This document shows positions 1-13,759 of a stretch of 64,000 nucleotides of DNA, one piece after another (positions within the stretch are counted from its first letter, which is position 1; each line of letters begins with the position of its first letter). The position numbers and the translations under genes were made by a program. The notes beneath the pieces are model-generated. The model did no database searches, was not told the origin of the DNA, and worked only from the letters and a program-made list of their open reading frames with translations. Location of the stretch: NCBI GenBank assembly GCA_036490335.1, contig DASXEB010000011.1, forward strand, positions 136,488 to 200,487. The letters run 5' to 3'. The stretch is from Palsa-1392 sp036490335 (lineage in GTDB: Bacteria; Verrucomicrobiota; Verrucomicrobiia; Chthoniobacterales; UBA10450).

Positions 1-1
1 C

Positions 2-892
2 GGGGTTTTCGCGGCGCTGGCAATCGACCTCTTCAGCTTTCACGGGCCGCACAAGATGGATCTGCGGAGCGCGATCAAGCGCAGCCTCGTCTGGATTTTG
101 CTCTCGTTAGGCTTCAACGCGCTCGTCTGGTTCTGGCAGGGCGCGAGTCACGCGATCGATTTTTTCACCGGCTACCTGATCGAATACTCGCTCAGCGTCG
201 ATAACATTTTCGTTTTCGTTTTAATCTTCGCCTACTTTCGCGTTCCGCCCGAATACGAACATCGCGTCCTCATCTGGGGAATTCTCGGCGCGCTCGTCAT
301 GCGCGGGCTCATGATCTGGCTCGGCGTCACGCTGGTCGCGCGATTTCATTTCGTTCTCTACATTTTCGGAGCGTTTCTCTTCGTCACCGGCCTGCGCATG
401 ATGTTCGGGAAGGCCGGGCCGCTCGATCTCGAGAACAACTTCGTCTTGCGTTTCGCGCGGCGCATTTTCCCCGTGACGAAAGAATATCACGGCGCGCATT
501 TTCACGCGCGGGTCAACGGCCGCACCATGCTCACGCCGCTCGCGCTCGTCCTCATCGTGATCGATTTGATGGACCTTGCCTTTGCGGTCGACTCGATCCC
601 CGCCGTGCTCGCGATCACCCAGAACAGTTTCATCATCTACACCTCAAATATCTGCGCCATTCTCGGCCTGCGTTCGCTCTATTTTGTCCTCGCGCATCTC
701 GTCGGCCGTTTCGTTTTTTTGCGCACCGGCCTCGCCGTCGTTCTTTGTTTTGTCGGCGGGAAAATGATCGGCGCGCATTGGCTGCCGCTGCCGAACTGGC
801 TCTCGCTCCTCATCATCATTTCCATTCTCGCGATTACGATTTCCGTTTCGGTTTTTACCACACGCGCCCGGGAAAAATCCGCGGCGCGATAA
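2..892 (+). CDS. TerC/Alx-family integral membrane protein (5' end outside window)
   Basis: Multi-spanning inner-membrane protein of the TerC/Alx family, whose members are linked to tellurite resistance, alkaline response and metal (Mn) export. The reading frame is open from base 2 with no start, and the first visible residues (GVFAALAIDLFSFHG) match the usual TerC N-terminal helix, so the gene begins upstream of the window; the ATG at 56 is internal. Diagnostic family segments are YSLSVDNIFVF and, later, DLAFAVDSIPAVLAIT, both carrying the membrane-embedded Asp residues typical of the family. About seven hydrophobic segments are visible, with a short basic tail. The family is certain; the transported ion is not shown by the sequence. 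One copy of the dispersed 9-mer (104-112) lies inside the gene. Confidence 0.88.
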   Translation, partial: GVFAALAIDLFSFHGPHKMDLRSAIKRSLVWILLSLGFNALVWFWQGASHAIDFFTGYLIEYSLSVDNIFVFVLIFAYFRVPPEYEHRVLIWGILGALVMRGLMIWLGVTLVARFHFVLYIFGAFLFVTGLRMMFGKAGPLDLENNFVLRFARRIFPVTKEYHGAHFHARVNGRTMLTPLALVLIVIDLMDLAFAVDSIPAVLAITQNSFIIYTSNICAILGLRSLYFVLAHLVGRFVFLRTGLAVVLCFVGGKMIGAHWLPLPNWLSLLIIISILAITISVSVFTTRAREKSAAR

Positions 893-938
893 AGAGATGT
901 TGCAATCTGCGCGGCGCCTGGCTTTACTCGATCGGTCG

Positions 939-1343
939 ATGAAACACGTCCTGATTCTGTTTTTCGTCAGCGGATTTTGCCTCAGCGCGCTGGCCGACAT
1001 TCAGGATCCGCCGTCGGCTGATTACGGACCGACGCGCAGGCTCGCGCGCGGCATCTCGAACATGTTTCTTGGCTGGACGGAAATCCCCGTCACGATCGGC
1101 AAAGTGAACGAAACCGAAGGCAACAACGCCGCTGCAACCTACGGCGTCATCCGCGGGACAGGACGCGCCTTTGCCCGCATTGGCGTCGGCTTTTACGAAG
1201 CGCTTCTCTGGCCGATTCCGGTTTACAAGGGAACTTACGATCCGGTTTTGCGCAGCGACATTCCCTGGATTCATCGCGGCTACAGCGAATTCCCGCCCGA
1301 GCCGGGGAACGAAACGAAATATCCCTACGTTCGGGAATATTGA
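939..1343 (+). CDS. TIGR04073-type exosortase-system-associated protein
   Basis: Small exported protein of about 134 residues. I chose the ATG at 939 because it gives a clean signal peptide (MKHVLILFFVSGFCLSALA, then DIQDPP); the open frame extends to 897, but the added residues break the signal. The mature part has the pattern RGISNMFLGWTEIP, then RGTGRAFARIGVGFYEALLWPIP, then a tyrosine/proline-rich end, which I recognise as the TIGR04073 family found with exosortase/PEP-CTERM systems in Verrucomicrobiota. Its molecular role is unknown, and no exosortase is present in this window. It follows the TerC gene by 46 bases. A 9-mer copy begins three bases after its stop codon and another lies 22 bases further on. 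Confidence 0.75.
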   Translation: MKHVLILFFVSGFCLSALADIQDPPSADYGPTRRLARGISNMFLGWTEIPVTIGKVNETEGNNAAATYGVIRGTGRAFARIGVGFYEALLWPIPVYKGTYDPVLRSDIPWIHRGYSEFPPEPGNETKYPYVREY

Positions 1344-1397
1344 GTTCGTTAGGCTGAAATTCGTCGCAAAACTATTCGTTAGGCAAAGCGTGCTCTG

Positions 1398-2603
1398 ATG
1401 CCGGCGCGCGCACATCCTTTGGCCGATCGCATCCGGCGGTTGTTCGAGGAAAACTTCGAGCGTTTCGACGAACTCGGCGCCGCCGTTTCGATCTGGCACC
1501 ACGGCGAACCGATCGTCGAACTTCATGGCGGTTACCGCGACGCGCGCCGCGAGAAATCCTGGGAAGACGAAACCGCGGTTTTGTTCTGGTCGGCGACAAA
1601 AGGGCTCGGCAGCGCCTGTCTTTTGCACGCGCTCGAGCAGAAAAAAATCAGCCTAACGAGTCGCGTCGCGCAGTTCTGGCCGGAGTTCGCGCAAAACGGG
1701 AAGGCCGAGATCACACTCGCGGAACTGCTCTCGCACCAGGCCGGCCTTTGCACGCTCGACGAAGCGGTCGAGGTCACCGATTTCGCCGCCGTCGTTCGGG
1801 CAATCGAAAAACAGACGCCACTCTGGCCGCCGGGTCGCGGACACGGTTATCACGCGCGCACGTTTGGGTTTTTCGTTGACGAACTCGTTAGGCGAATCGA
1901 CGGCCGAACCGCGGGAAATTACTGGCGCGAAGTTTTCGCGGAACCGCTCGGCCTCGACATCTGGACCGGTTTGCCGGCGGAAGAAAACGCGCGCGTCGCC
2001 ACGATCTACGCCGCAAAATTCCCGGCCGCTTCGGAACCGGACGCGTTTTACCGTGCGCTCGCGACGCCGGGCACTTTGCAGCGGCGAACTTTCACTTCGC
2101 CGCGCGGCCTGCACTCCGTGAGCGCGATGAACGCGCCGGAAATTCGCGCGCTTTCGTTCGTTTCCTTCGGCGGCATCGGCACGGCGCATTCGTTAGGCAA
2201 ATTTTATGCTCTGCTCGCGAACGGCGGCGAGCTGCAAGGCCGGCGTTTCTTTTCCGTCGAGACGATTGCGCAAATGACGACCTCTCTGACCGCTGGGATC
2301 GATCGTGTTTTCGAAATCCCGACCGCGTTTTCGGCCGGCTTCATGAAAGACGCGCCGCAAACCGCCCGGCGAATTTTTGGTCCGTCGTCGCTCGCGTTTG
2401 GCCATCCGGGCGCGGGCGGGAGCCACGCTTTTGCCGATCCGGAAAACGGGCTCGCTTTCGCTTACGTCATGAACCAAATGGCGCAAACGCTTTTGCCTAA
2501 CGAGAAATCGCTCCGGCTCGTCGACGCGCTTTATCGTGACCGTGCCTGGAGGGATTCGAACCCCCAACCATCTGATCCGAAGTCAGAAGCTCTATCCGGT
2601 TGA
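1398..2603 (+). CDS. Serine hydrolase, class C beta-lactamase/EstB-like family
   Basis: Serine hydrolase of the beta-lactamase/esterase fold (PF00144). The nucleophile motif SxxK appears as WSATKG near residue 57, followed by LLSHQAGL, a tyrosine motif in GHGYHARTFG, and the C-terminal HPGAGGSH segment that replaces KTG in esterase-like members. There is no signal peptide, so a cytoplasmic esterase or peptidase is more likely than a resistance enzyme. The normal family C-terminus (LVDALYR) is reached near 2535, but no stop follows: the frame continues through the antisense strand of the tRNA-Arg gene and stops inside it, adding about 17 residues (RAWRDSNPQPSD...) encoded by tRNA complement. 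Five copies of the dispersed 9-mer lie in the gene or just before it. Confidence 0.85.
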   Translation: MPARAHPLADRIRRLFEENFERFDELGAAVSIWHHGEPIVELHGGYRDARREKSWEDETAVLFWSATKGLGSACLLHALEQKKISLTSRVAQFWPEFAQNGKAEITLAELLSHQAGLCTLDEAVEVTDFAAVVRAIEKQTPLWPPGRGHGYHARTFGFFVDELVRRIDGRTAGNYWREVFAEPLGLDIWTGLPAEENARVATIYAAKFPAASEPDAFYRALATPGTLQRRTFTSPRGLHSVSAMNAPEIRALSFVSFGGIGTAHSLGKFYALLANGGELQGRRFFSVETIAQMTTSLTAGIDRVFEIPTAFSAGFMKDAPQTARRIFGPSSLAFGHPGAGGSHAFADPENGLAFAYVMNQMAQTLLPNEKSLRLVDALYRDRAWRDSNPQPSDPKSEALSG

Positions 2604-2614
2604 GCTACAGGCAC
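2541..2614 (-). tRNA. tRNA-Arg (anticodon UCG)
   Basis: Cloverleaf read on the minus strand. The acceptor strands are GTGCCTG and CAGGCAC. The D-arm begins TAGCTCAACCGG. The anticodon stem TCTGA/TCAGA closes a seven-base loop CTTCGGA with anticodon TCG (arginine CGA codons), and the T-arm contains GGTTCGAATCC. The 3' CCA is not encoded. The gene overlaps the 3' end of the convergent serine hydrolase frame by about 63 bases. Confidence 0.95.
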
Positions 2615-2696
2615 AGAGTGGAAAATCCGTGTGCGCGCGACAAAAAGCAATCGGGCGCGCGAGCGTGACCGGTCGGCCGAGTTCGTTAGGCGCTCG

Positions 2697-2867
2697 TTAG
2701 GCGGCGAGAAGATCGACGCCGTCGAGCGCGGCGATGATCTCGCAACCAGCGAGCAGTTTTTCCAGCGGCTCGCAGTCGCGCAGCTCTTCCTCGTTCGCGA
2801 TTCGTTCCCAGAAGGAACGATGTTTTTTCTCCTCGGCCGGTGACGGAAATTCCAGCGTTGTAATCAT
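2697..2867 (-). CDS. Small hypothetical protein, 56 codons, between two tRNA genes
   Basis: Short unrecognised frame between tRNA-His and tRNA-Arg, on the same strand as both. It starts MITTLEFPSPAEEKK and ends GVDLLAA; it is acidic and helix-prone (FWERIANEEELRDCEPLEKLL), with two cysteines and no signal peptide or membrane segment. A purine-rich AAGAGAG lies a few bases upstream of the ATG and can serve as ribosome binding site. The stop TAA is supplied by the copy of the dispersed 9-mer at 2694-2702, as happens for several real genes here, which supports it being a true gene end. It would fill an otherwise empty 290-base gap. I cannot name a function. Confidence 0.6.
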   Translation of the reverse strand: MITTLEFPSPAEEKKHRSFWERIANEEELRDCEPLEKLLAGCEIIAALDGVDLLAA

Positions 2868-2909
2868 GCCGCTCTCTTAAGCAACGGTCGTACCAGAAAG
2901 CGAAAGCGG

Positions 2910-2982
2910 GGTGGCCAACGGGACTCGAACCCGCAACAGCCAGAACCACAATCTGGGGCTCTACCATTGAGCTATGGCCACC
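2910..2982 (-). tRNA. tRNA-His (anticodon GUG)
   Basis: Minus-strand cloverleaf. The 5' end GGTGGCCATAGCTC pairs with the 3' end TGGCCACC, leaving the extra G(-1):C73 pair diagnostic of histidine tRNA. The anticodon stem CCAGA/TCTGG closes loop TTGTGGT with anticodon GTG. The T-arm contains GGGTTCGAGTCCC. A full CCA is not encoded. Confidence 0.95.
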
Positions 2983-3071
2983 GTCGCCGAGCACTTTAGT
3001 TTTGCCGGTTCCGTTTGCAAAGGCAAAGCGTCGCGTGCTTCCGCGCGTTGCAAGTCAGCCCTCGCTCGGCT

Positions 3072-5255
3072 ATGATCGGCGTTTGGTTGATGAACAAATT
3101 CGGGCTGCTTTTTCTGGCCGTCATCGCGATCGTGGCGCAGCCGTTTGTCGCCGTCGCGCAGGAGACCGATCCGTCGGAAGTTTTTCTCAAGGCCTACATG
3201 ACCGCGCAACAGGCGGAAAAGCTCGAGCGCGAAAATCAGCTCCAGCCTGCGCTCGCGAAATTGCGTTTTGCCGGCGCGCTGCTTGAGGAGCTGAAAAAAA
3301 GCAACGCCGACTGGCAGCCGCCGATCGTTGATTATCGCAGTCGCAAAATCGCCGAGGCGATCCTGCGCGTGGAGAGCAAAATTTCCACGCAAGGTGACCT
3401 CTCCGATGAAGCCGCCGCCTCCGCGAGCGCGCCCGAACCGGAAGCGTCGATCGCGCCTTTGCCGACCGCGGGGCCGAGCATCGAGCTTGGCGGGAAAACA
3501 ATGCCTTCTCCGGAAACGCAGGCCGCGATTCAATCCGCGACCAAGGATCTGCACGCGCGGATCGACGCGCTCGAGTCGGATTTGAAAAAAGCGCGCGATC
3601 AGGTCGACTCCGCGCAACGAGAAAAATCCGAAGTCGTCGGCAAATTGCAGGACACCAACTCGGCACTCGAGCAGGCGAAATCCGACCTTGCGAAAAAATC
3701 GCAGGCCGAGCAGGAAGTGCGCGATCAACTTGCCGCCGCGCAGCAATCGTTGAGCGAAATCAAGACGAGCAGCAGCGGCGGCGGCCGCAAGGAAGCGCTC
3801 GCGTTGAAAGCGCAAATCACCCAGTTGCAAAAAGCGCTCGATGCCGCGCAGGAAGGTCGCACCCAGGCCGAAAAAGAAAACGCCGCCGCCCGCCTCAAAC
3901 TCGCCGACGCGCACGAGCAGGTCACGAGCCTGACGAAAGAACGCGACTCGATGCAGCACGAACGCGACGTCGCCTTGAAACAATTGAAAGCGTCCGGCGA
4001 CGCGCAGGCGCGGGTGCAGGCACTGGTCGCGGAAAACGCCGATTTGCAGCAGCGCCTCATCACCGCGGTCACGACCGTGCGCGAGATCAGCGTCGACAAA
4101 CCGCGCAAGGAGCAGGAGCTGCGCGAAGTCAAAGACGAGCTCGAAAAATTGCGCGGCCAGCTCGTCGAGAGCCAAAAGAAAAACCAGGACGACGACAAGA
4201 CGATCGCGGATTTGCGCTCGCAACTCGACGACGCCAGCGGCCAGCTCGCGGCCGCGAAACTGAACGGCGCGACTTCGGAAGAGAGCATGCAGTTGGTGAA
4301 GGAAAATCAGATGCTGCGCGGCATCGTGATTCGCGAGCGTCAGGAAGAAGCGCGTCGCGAGCAGGCGAAAAAATTGATGCTCGCCGAGTTCGACAAATTG
4401 AAAATCAAATCGGACGTGCTCGACCAGCAGATTCATCTGCTCGCCGAGCCGATCACGAAGTTGAGTCCGGAAGAGCTCGAGCTTTTGAAAAAACCGATGG
4501 TCGCGATTTCGGATAACAGCCCGTCCACGATTAAAGCGAGCCTAACGATGGCGAAACCAGGCCCGGCAACTCCGCAAATCCCGGTCACGATCAGCGGTCC
4601 GACGCCCGAACCTTCCAAGGCCTCGCTCGAATCGGTCGCAAGCGGCAGCGCGACGCACATTGGGCCGGAAGTCGACACCGGTTTCAGACCCGGCGTGCCG
4701 GGCGAGTTGCTCCCGCTCGCGCGCGAAGCGAAAGACAGTTTCGATCACGGCGACTTCAAAGATGCGGAGCAGGAATACGAGGAAATCCTCGCGAAAAGTC
4801 CGAACAATCTTTACTCGCTCTCAAATCTCGGCGTCGTTTTTTTTCGCAACGGCAAATTGAAAGCGGCCGAGCTGACGTTGAAAAAAGCGATCGCGATTGC
4901 GCCGCGCGACGAGTTCACCCACACCACGCTCGGCATTGTTTATTATCGGCAGAGCAAATTTGACGACGCCCTTTCCGAGCTGACGAAATCGCTCGCGATC
5001 AATCCGAAAAGCGCGACCGCGCACAATTATCTCGGCATCACCGCGAGCCAGAAAGGCTGGCAGGAAGCGGCCGAGAAAGAAATGCTCGAAGCGATCGCGA
5101 ACAATCCGGATTACGCCGACGCCCATTTCAATCTCGCGGTCGTTTACTCAACGTCGCAGCCGCCGGCGAAAGAGCTCGCGCGACGCCATTACGAAAAAGC
5201 GCTCGCGCTCGGCGCCGCGCCCGATCCGACGCTCGATAAATTGTTGCGTCGTTAG
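3072..5255 (+). CDS. Exported coiled-coil and TPR protein
   Basis: Envelope protein of about 727 residues. The start at 3072 (or 3090) is preferred over the longer frame from 3015 because it gives a signal peptide (MNKFGLLFLAVIAIVAQPF...VAQE). After a short alpha-helical region comes a Pro/Ala-rich linker, then about 330 residues of heptad-rich, Glu/Lys/Gln-rich coiled coil (roughly residues 140-440). A Pro/Ser/Thr linker leads to about four TPR units in the last 170 residues (repeated A...Y...L...NP...A patterns, for example YSLSNLGVVFFRNGKLKAAELTLKKAIAIAP). It is probably a periplasmic scaffold; the partner is unknown. The stop codon TAG lies within a 9-mer copy (5249-5257). It converges on acnA, with 12 bases between the stops. 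Confidence 0.8.
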   Translation: MIGVWLMNKFGLLFLAVIAIVAQPFVAVAQETDPSEVFLKAYMTAQQAEKLERENQLQPALAKLRFAGALLEELKKSNADWQPPIVDYRSRKIAEAILRVESKISTQGDLSDEAAASASAPEPEASIAPLPTAGPSIELGGKTMPSPETQAAIQSATKDLHARIDALESDLKKARDQVDSAQREKSEVVGKLQDTNSALEQAKSDLAKKSQAEQEVRDQLAAAQQSLSEIKTSSSGGGRKEALALKAQITQLQKALDAAQEGRTQAEKENAAARLKLADAHEQVTSLTKERDSMQHERDVALKQLKASGDAQARVQALVAENADLQQRLITAVTTVREISVDKPRKEQELREVKDELEKLRGQLVESQKKNQDDDKTIADLRSQLDDASGQLAAAKLNGATSEESMQLVKENQMLRGIVIRERQEEARREQAKKLMLAEFDKLKIKSDVLDQQIHLLAEPITKLSPEELELLKKPMVAISDNSPSTIKASLTMAKPGPATPQIPVTISGPTPEPSKASLESVASGSATHIGPEVDTGFRPGVPGELLPLAREAKDSFDHGDFKDAEQEYEEILAKSPNNLYSLSNLGVVFFRNGKLKAAELTLKKAIAIAPRDEFTHTTLGIVYYRQSKFDDALSELTKSLAINPKSATAHNYLGITASQKGWQEAAEKEMLEAIANNPDYADAHFNLAVVYSTSQPPAKELARRHYEKALALGAAPDPTLDKLLRR

Positions 5256-5267
5256 GCGACGCGACGC

Positions 5268-8132
<2,865 letters not shown>

Positions 8133-8155
8133 CGTTAGGCGAGTTCGTTAGGCGA

Positions 8156-8650
8156 CTATTTCAATTCCGCGAGTTTCGCCTTCACTTGGTCGAAGTCGGG
8201 AATCTCGCGCGCGTCTTCGTGCACTTCGGCGTATTGGATGATGCCGTCGCGATCGACGATGAAGGCGGCGCGCTTGGCTACGCCGGCGAAACCGAGATTG
8301 AGCTGCGGCAGGAATGAGTCGTAGGCGACCCCGTAATCGCGCGCGACTTTGTGCTCGTAATCGCTCAGCAGCTTGACGTTGATTTTTTCTTTCTGCGCCC
8401 AGGCTTCCTGCGCAAACGGATTGTCGCCGCTGATGCCGTAGACTTCGCAGTTGAGGTCGCCGTATTCGCGCAGGCCGTTGCCGACGCCGCACATTTCCGT
8501 TGTGCAGGTGCCGGTGAAGGCCATCGGGAAAAAAAGCAGGAGGGTGTTTTTGCTGCCGAAATTTTCGCTCAGCCGGATCGGGCGCGGCCCGTCCGGTGTT
8601 TTTGTCGGGAGGGTGAAGTCGGGGGCTTTGCTGCCAACTGTGATTGCCAT
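8156..8650 (-). CDS. Peroxiredoxin, AhpE/AhpC-TSA family
   Basis: Thiol peroxidase of about 164 residues that reduces hydrogen and organic peroxides in the cytoplasm. The start at 8650 is chosen over the longer frame (to 8707) because GGAGGA, a strong ribosome binding site, lies just upstream and the family N-terminus (MAITVGSKAPDFTLP) begins there. The peroxidatic motif is FTGTCTTEMC: Thr46, Cys49, and a second Cys54 that could act as resolving cysteine. Downstream segments KVARDYGVAYD and RAAFIVDRDGIIQYAEV match the family core. It lies upstream of acnA on the same strand with 23 bases between, so the two may be co-transcribed, which would suit protection of an oxidant-sensitive Fe-S enzyme (inference). 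Confidence 0.88.
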   Translation of the reverse strand: MAITVGSKAPDFTLPTKTPDGPRPIRLSENFGSKNTLLLFFPMAFTGTCTTEMCGVGNGLREYGDLNCEVYGISGDNPFAQEAWAQKEKINVKLLSDYEHKVARDYGVAYDSFLPQLNLGFAGVAKRAAFIVDRDGIIQYAEVHEDAREIPDFDQVKAKLAELK

Positions 8651-8773
8651 GATTTTTCCTCCGGTAAAGGTTGCGAGGCAGTATAGAAACTGACGTCGCG
8701 TGGTCAAAAGGTTTGCCGACGAAACTGGATTCGTTAGGCAGGAAAATCGGCCCGTCCGGTGGGCACGATCGAC

Positions 8774-8790
8774 TCGTTAGGCCCTAACGA
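8774..8790. terminator. Inverted pair of the dispersed word, terminator-like
   Basis: TCGTTAGG and CCTAACGA face each other around a single base, a perfect 8-bp inverted repeat. It sits 5 bases after the L,D-transpeptidase stop codon (minus strand) and before the peroxiredoxin gene. There is no U-run after the stem, so a classical intrinsic terminator is not proven; paired uptake sequences act this way in Haemophilus and Neisseria. Confidence 0.45.
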
Positions 8791-8795
8791 ATGCG

Positions 8796-9491
8796 TCAGG
8801 CCCGCACGCTCGGATGACGGCCGTGAGCGGTCGAAACATTTTTTGGCGCGGGATTGGTTCTGGGAAGAATGGCCGGCGTGGTCGATTTCGCCGGCGCAGT
8901 GGCGGCAGCGGTGAAGACGACTTTCTCCGGATTTTTCAACTGCGGCAGTTTTGGCAGCGACTCAGGAATGATGCGGACGAGCGCGCCGAGCTGGACCTCG
9001 GAATAAACCGCGGCGACATCCTTCGAGCACATGCGCACGCAACCGTAGCTCGCCGGGCGGCCGATGAATTTTTCCTCGGCCGTGCCGTGAATGTAGATGC
9101 AGCGGTTGAAAGCGTTCGCGTTCTCCGCTTCGAGACCGCGCAGCCAGATGATGCGGGTGACGATCGGATCGCGGCCGGGCGCGTTTGGCGGCAAAATTTC
9201 GCCGGTGAAGCGGCGCTTGTGAAAGACGGCGCCGATGGGCGCGTGGTCGCCGATTTTTTGCGCGACCTGGAGCCAGCCTAATGGCGTTGCCATCGAGCCC
9301 CAGCGATCGCCGATGCCGAATTTCGAAGTCGAAACGGGATAAACGGCGACGCGTTTTCCGTTGTCGACGACCATCAATTTTTGGTCGCGGACGCTGATGA
9401 TGATGCGCGGCGGGATGACGACAGTTTCGGTGCCGGCGAGCGCGACAGAAGCGAGTAGGATCAGCGCGAGAGACGCTGCGCGGAAAAACAT
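8796..9491 (-). CDS. L,D-transpeptidase (YkuD domain), exported
   Basis: Periplasmic peptidoglycan enzyme of 231 residues that forms 3-3 crosslinks or attaches proteins to the wall. The frame is open far upstream, but the ATG at 9491 gives a signal peptide (MFFRAASLALILLASVALAG) and the upstream extension only mirrors the glycosyltransferase gene. The YkuD core follows: IIISVRDQKLMVVDNGKRVAVYPVS, a substrate-loop region, then His135 in CIYIHGT and the catalytic Cys151 in ASYGCVRM. The last 50 residues are Ala/Pro/Thr-rich and probably disordered. It follows the glycosyltransferase by 32 bases on the same strand, suggesting an envelope-related unit. Confidence 0.9.
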   Translation of the reverse strand: MFFRAASLALILLASVALAGTETVVIPPRIIISVRDQKLMVVDNGKRVAVYPVSTSKFGIGDRWGSMATPLGWLQVAQKIGDHAPIGAVFHKRRFTGEILPPNAPGRDPIVTRIIWLRGLEAENANAFNRCIYIHGTAEEKFIGRPASYGCVRMCSKDVAAVYSEVQLGALVRIIPESLPKLPQLKNPEKVVFTAAATAPAKSTTPAILPRTNPAPKNVSTAHGRHPSVRA

Positions 9492-9523
9492 CGGGGATTT
9501 ATTACTAAAAATATCGGCACTTG

Positions 9524-11026
9524 TCACGTGGGAAATGCGTCGGTGCGCCAGCCGGCAAAAGTCAACCGCGGCCAGCGTTGTGCGACCGAGCAGATGGCGA
9601 CGTAAAGAAAACCGCCCTGGAACATGAGCAAAAACGGCAGGGTGAGATACTGCCGATGGGCGACTGCGAACCAGATGAAGTAGCCGAAATAAATCGCGAA
9701 GGCGATCTCGACGATCGGGAGGAGCGACTTGAGCGGCATGTAACGGCAACTGCGCCAGGCCTGCGATTTGTTTTCGATGCCGTACTTCGGCGTGCGCTTG
9801 AATTCCGATTGATGATTGAAGACGGCTTCGAGGACGGCGCGCGCGTTGTTGATCGAAAGGCCGACGCCGAGCGCGAGCAGCGCGGGCAGGAGCAGGATTT
9901 CGCGCATCCAGGTGCGCGGATGCAATTCGCGCTGCGCGCAAATGTAAAAGACCGCGACTGAGAGCGAGGCGCTGAGAAAGATCGGGACGTCGAGCAGAAA
10001 GGTGCGCATCCAGCCGGACTTCGGCCCGCCTAACGACGGATGCAAAAGCACGCAAAGGCAGGCGAGAAGCAGGTAGGCAAAGTTGGAAGTGAGATGGGCC
10101 GTGGCTTCGATTTTGATCGGCAACGACAATTCGCTGCGCCAGATTCGTGGCAGCAATTTTTTGCAAGTCTGGATCGAGCCTTTCGTCCAGCGATGCTGCT
10201 GCGATTTGAATCCGTTCATGTCCACCGGCAATTCCGCCGGCGTCACGACATCGGTAAGGAAAACGAATCTCCAGCCCGCGAGTTGCGCGCGATAGCTCAG
10301 ATCGAGATCCTCGGTCAACGTGTCGTGTTGCCAGCCGCCCGATTCTGCGATGCAGGTTTTGCGCCAGAGACCGGCGGTGCCGTTGAAATTAAAAAATCGC
10401 CCGCTGCGACTGCGCGCGACCTGTTCGAGCAGGAGATGTCCGTCGAGAAACATCGCCTGCACCCGCGTGAGCAGCGAGTAACCGCGATTGATGTGGCCCC
10501 AGCGCGTCTGGATCATGCCGATTTTCGGGTCGGTGAAAAAGTGCACGGTTTTTTGCAACAACTCCGGCTGCGGGACAAAATCGGCGTCGAGGATGCAAAC
10601 GTAATCGCCGCGGGCCGTCTCGAGGCCGCGTTCGAGCGCGCCGGCCTTGTAACCGACGCGGTCGCTGCGATGGATCAGCTCGACGTCGAAACCGCGCGCG
10701 ACCAGCCGCTCGACGCAGGAGCCGGTCAGCTCGCGGGTTTCATCGGTCGAATCGTCGAGCACCTGAATCTGGAGACATTCGCGCGGGTAGTCGAGTTCGC
10801 TCACCGCCTCGAGCAAACGTTCGACGACGTAAATCTCGTTGAAGATCGGCAACTGCACGGTCACGACCGGCAGCTTCTCGAAATGGGCGAGCGGCTGCGG
10901 CGGATGCTTCCGATATTTCAAAAAGAGATAGACAAGGAAGTAGCGGTGCAGCCCGTAGCAGGAAAGCCCGATGAGGACGCTCAGGTAACAAAACGTCCAA
11001 AGAAAATCGACTGGGTGTCCGCTCAT
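9524..11026 (-). CDS. Membrane glycosyltransferase family 2, cellulose-synthase-like
   Basis: Processive-type GT2 enzyme of 500 residues at the inner membrane. An N-terminal membrane helix (residues about 8-35) precedes the GT-A domain, with all signature residues: QVLDDSTDE (Asp91), ILDADF (DAD 147-149), LTEDLDLS (TED 238-240) and QQHRW (276-280). Four or five membrane helices follow (from about residue 300). The layout matches cellulose/mannan synthase-like (CsI-type) proteins that make a beta-linked glycan, but no PilZ domain or BcsB-like partner is nearby, so the product is unknown. Transcribed with the downstream L,D-transpeptidase. One 9-mer copy at 10028. Confidence 0.88.
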   Translation of the reverse strand: MSGHPVDFLWTFCYLSVLIGLSCYGLHRYFLVYLFLKYRKHPPQPLAHFEKLPVVTVQLPIFNEIYVVERLLEAVSELDYPRECLQIQVLDDSTDETRELTGSCVERLVARGFDVELIHRSDRVGYKAGALERGLETARGDYVCILDADFVPQPELLQKTVHFFTDPKIGMIQTRWGHINRGYSLLTRVQAMFLDGHLLLEQVARSRSGRFFNFNGTAGLWRKTCIAESGGWQHDTLTEDLDLSYRAQLAGWRFVFLTDVVTPAELPVDMNGFKSQQHRWTKGSIQTCKKLLPRIWRSELSLPIKIEATAHLTSNFAYLLLACLCVLLHPSLGGPKSGWMRTFLLDVPIFLSASLSVAVFYICAQRELHPRTWMREILLLPALLALGVGLSINNARAVLEAVFNHQSEFKRTPKYGIENKSQAWRSCRYMPLKSLLPIVEIAFAIYFGYFIWFAVAHRQYLTLPFLLMFQGGFLYVAICSVAQRWPRLTFAGWRTDAFPT

Positions 11027-11224
11027 TTCGCCACTTTGCCTTGTGCCGACAAAGGCGACATGATGCCGTGTCCGCGGGACGCGTCAAATCAAATCTCCTC
11101 GACAACGCGCCGGTCGCGGGCTTGAAAAGCCCGGCCAAACTTCCCCGCAAAGCGGGCGCGGCATTCGACGTTTGCTTCACGCGCGAAGCCGACGAAAACT
11201 GACGGGAGAAAAAAAATCGAGCAG

Positions 11225-13726
<2,502 letters not shown>

Positions 13727-13759
13727 CGACAAACGCCAGGCGAAAAATTGCCTAACGAG

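Noticed and set aside
2686..2994. 102-codon minus-strand frame beginning in tRNA-His
   Set aside because: Its first part is the translation of the tRNA; the small gene 2697-2867 in another frame is a better candidate.
2961..4436. 491-codon minus-strand frame over the coiled-coil gene
   Set aside because: Antisense shadow; begins in the tRNA-His gene and has Phe/Arg-rich composition unlike any family.
9492..10166. N-terminal extension of the L,D-transpeptidase frame
   Set aside because: It only mirrors another frame of the glycosyltransferase gene; the signal peptide sets the start at 9491.
11117..11133. Hairpin CGGGCTT-GAA-AAGCCCG as a terminator
   Set aside because: It lies between two divergent gene starts, so it cannot terminate either; it may be part of a dispersed GC-rich repeat, but I could not establish this.
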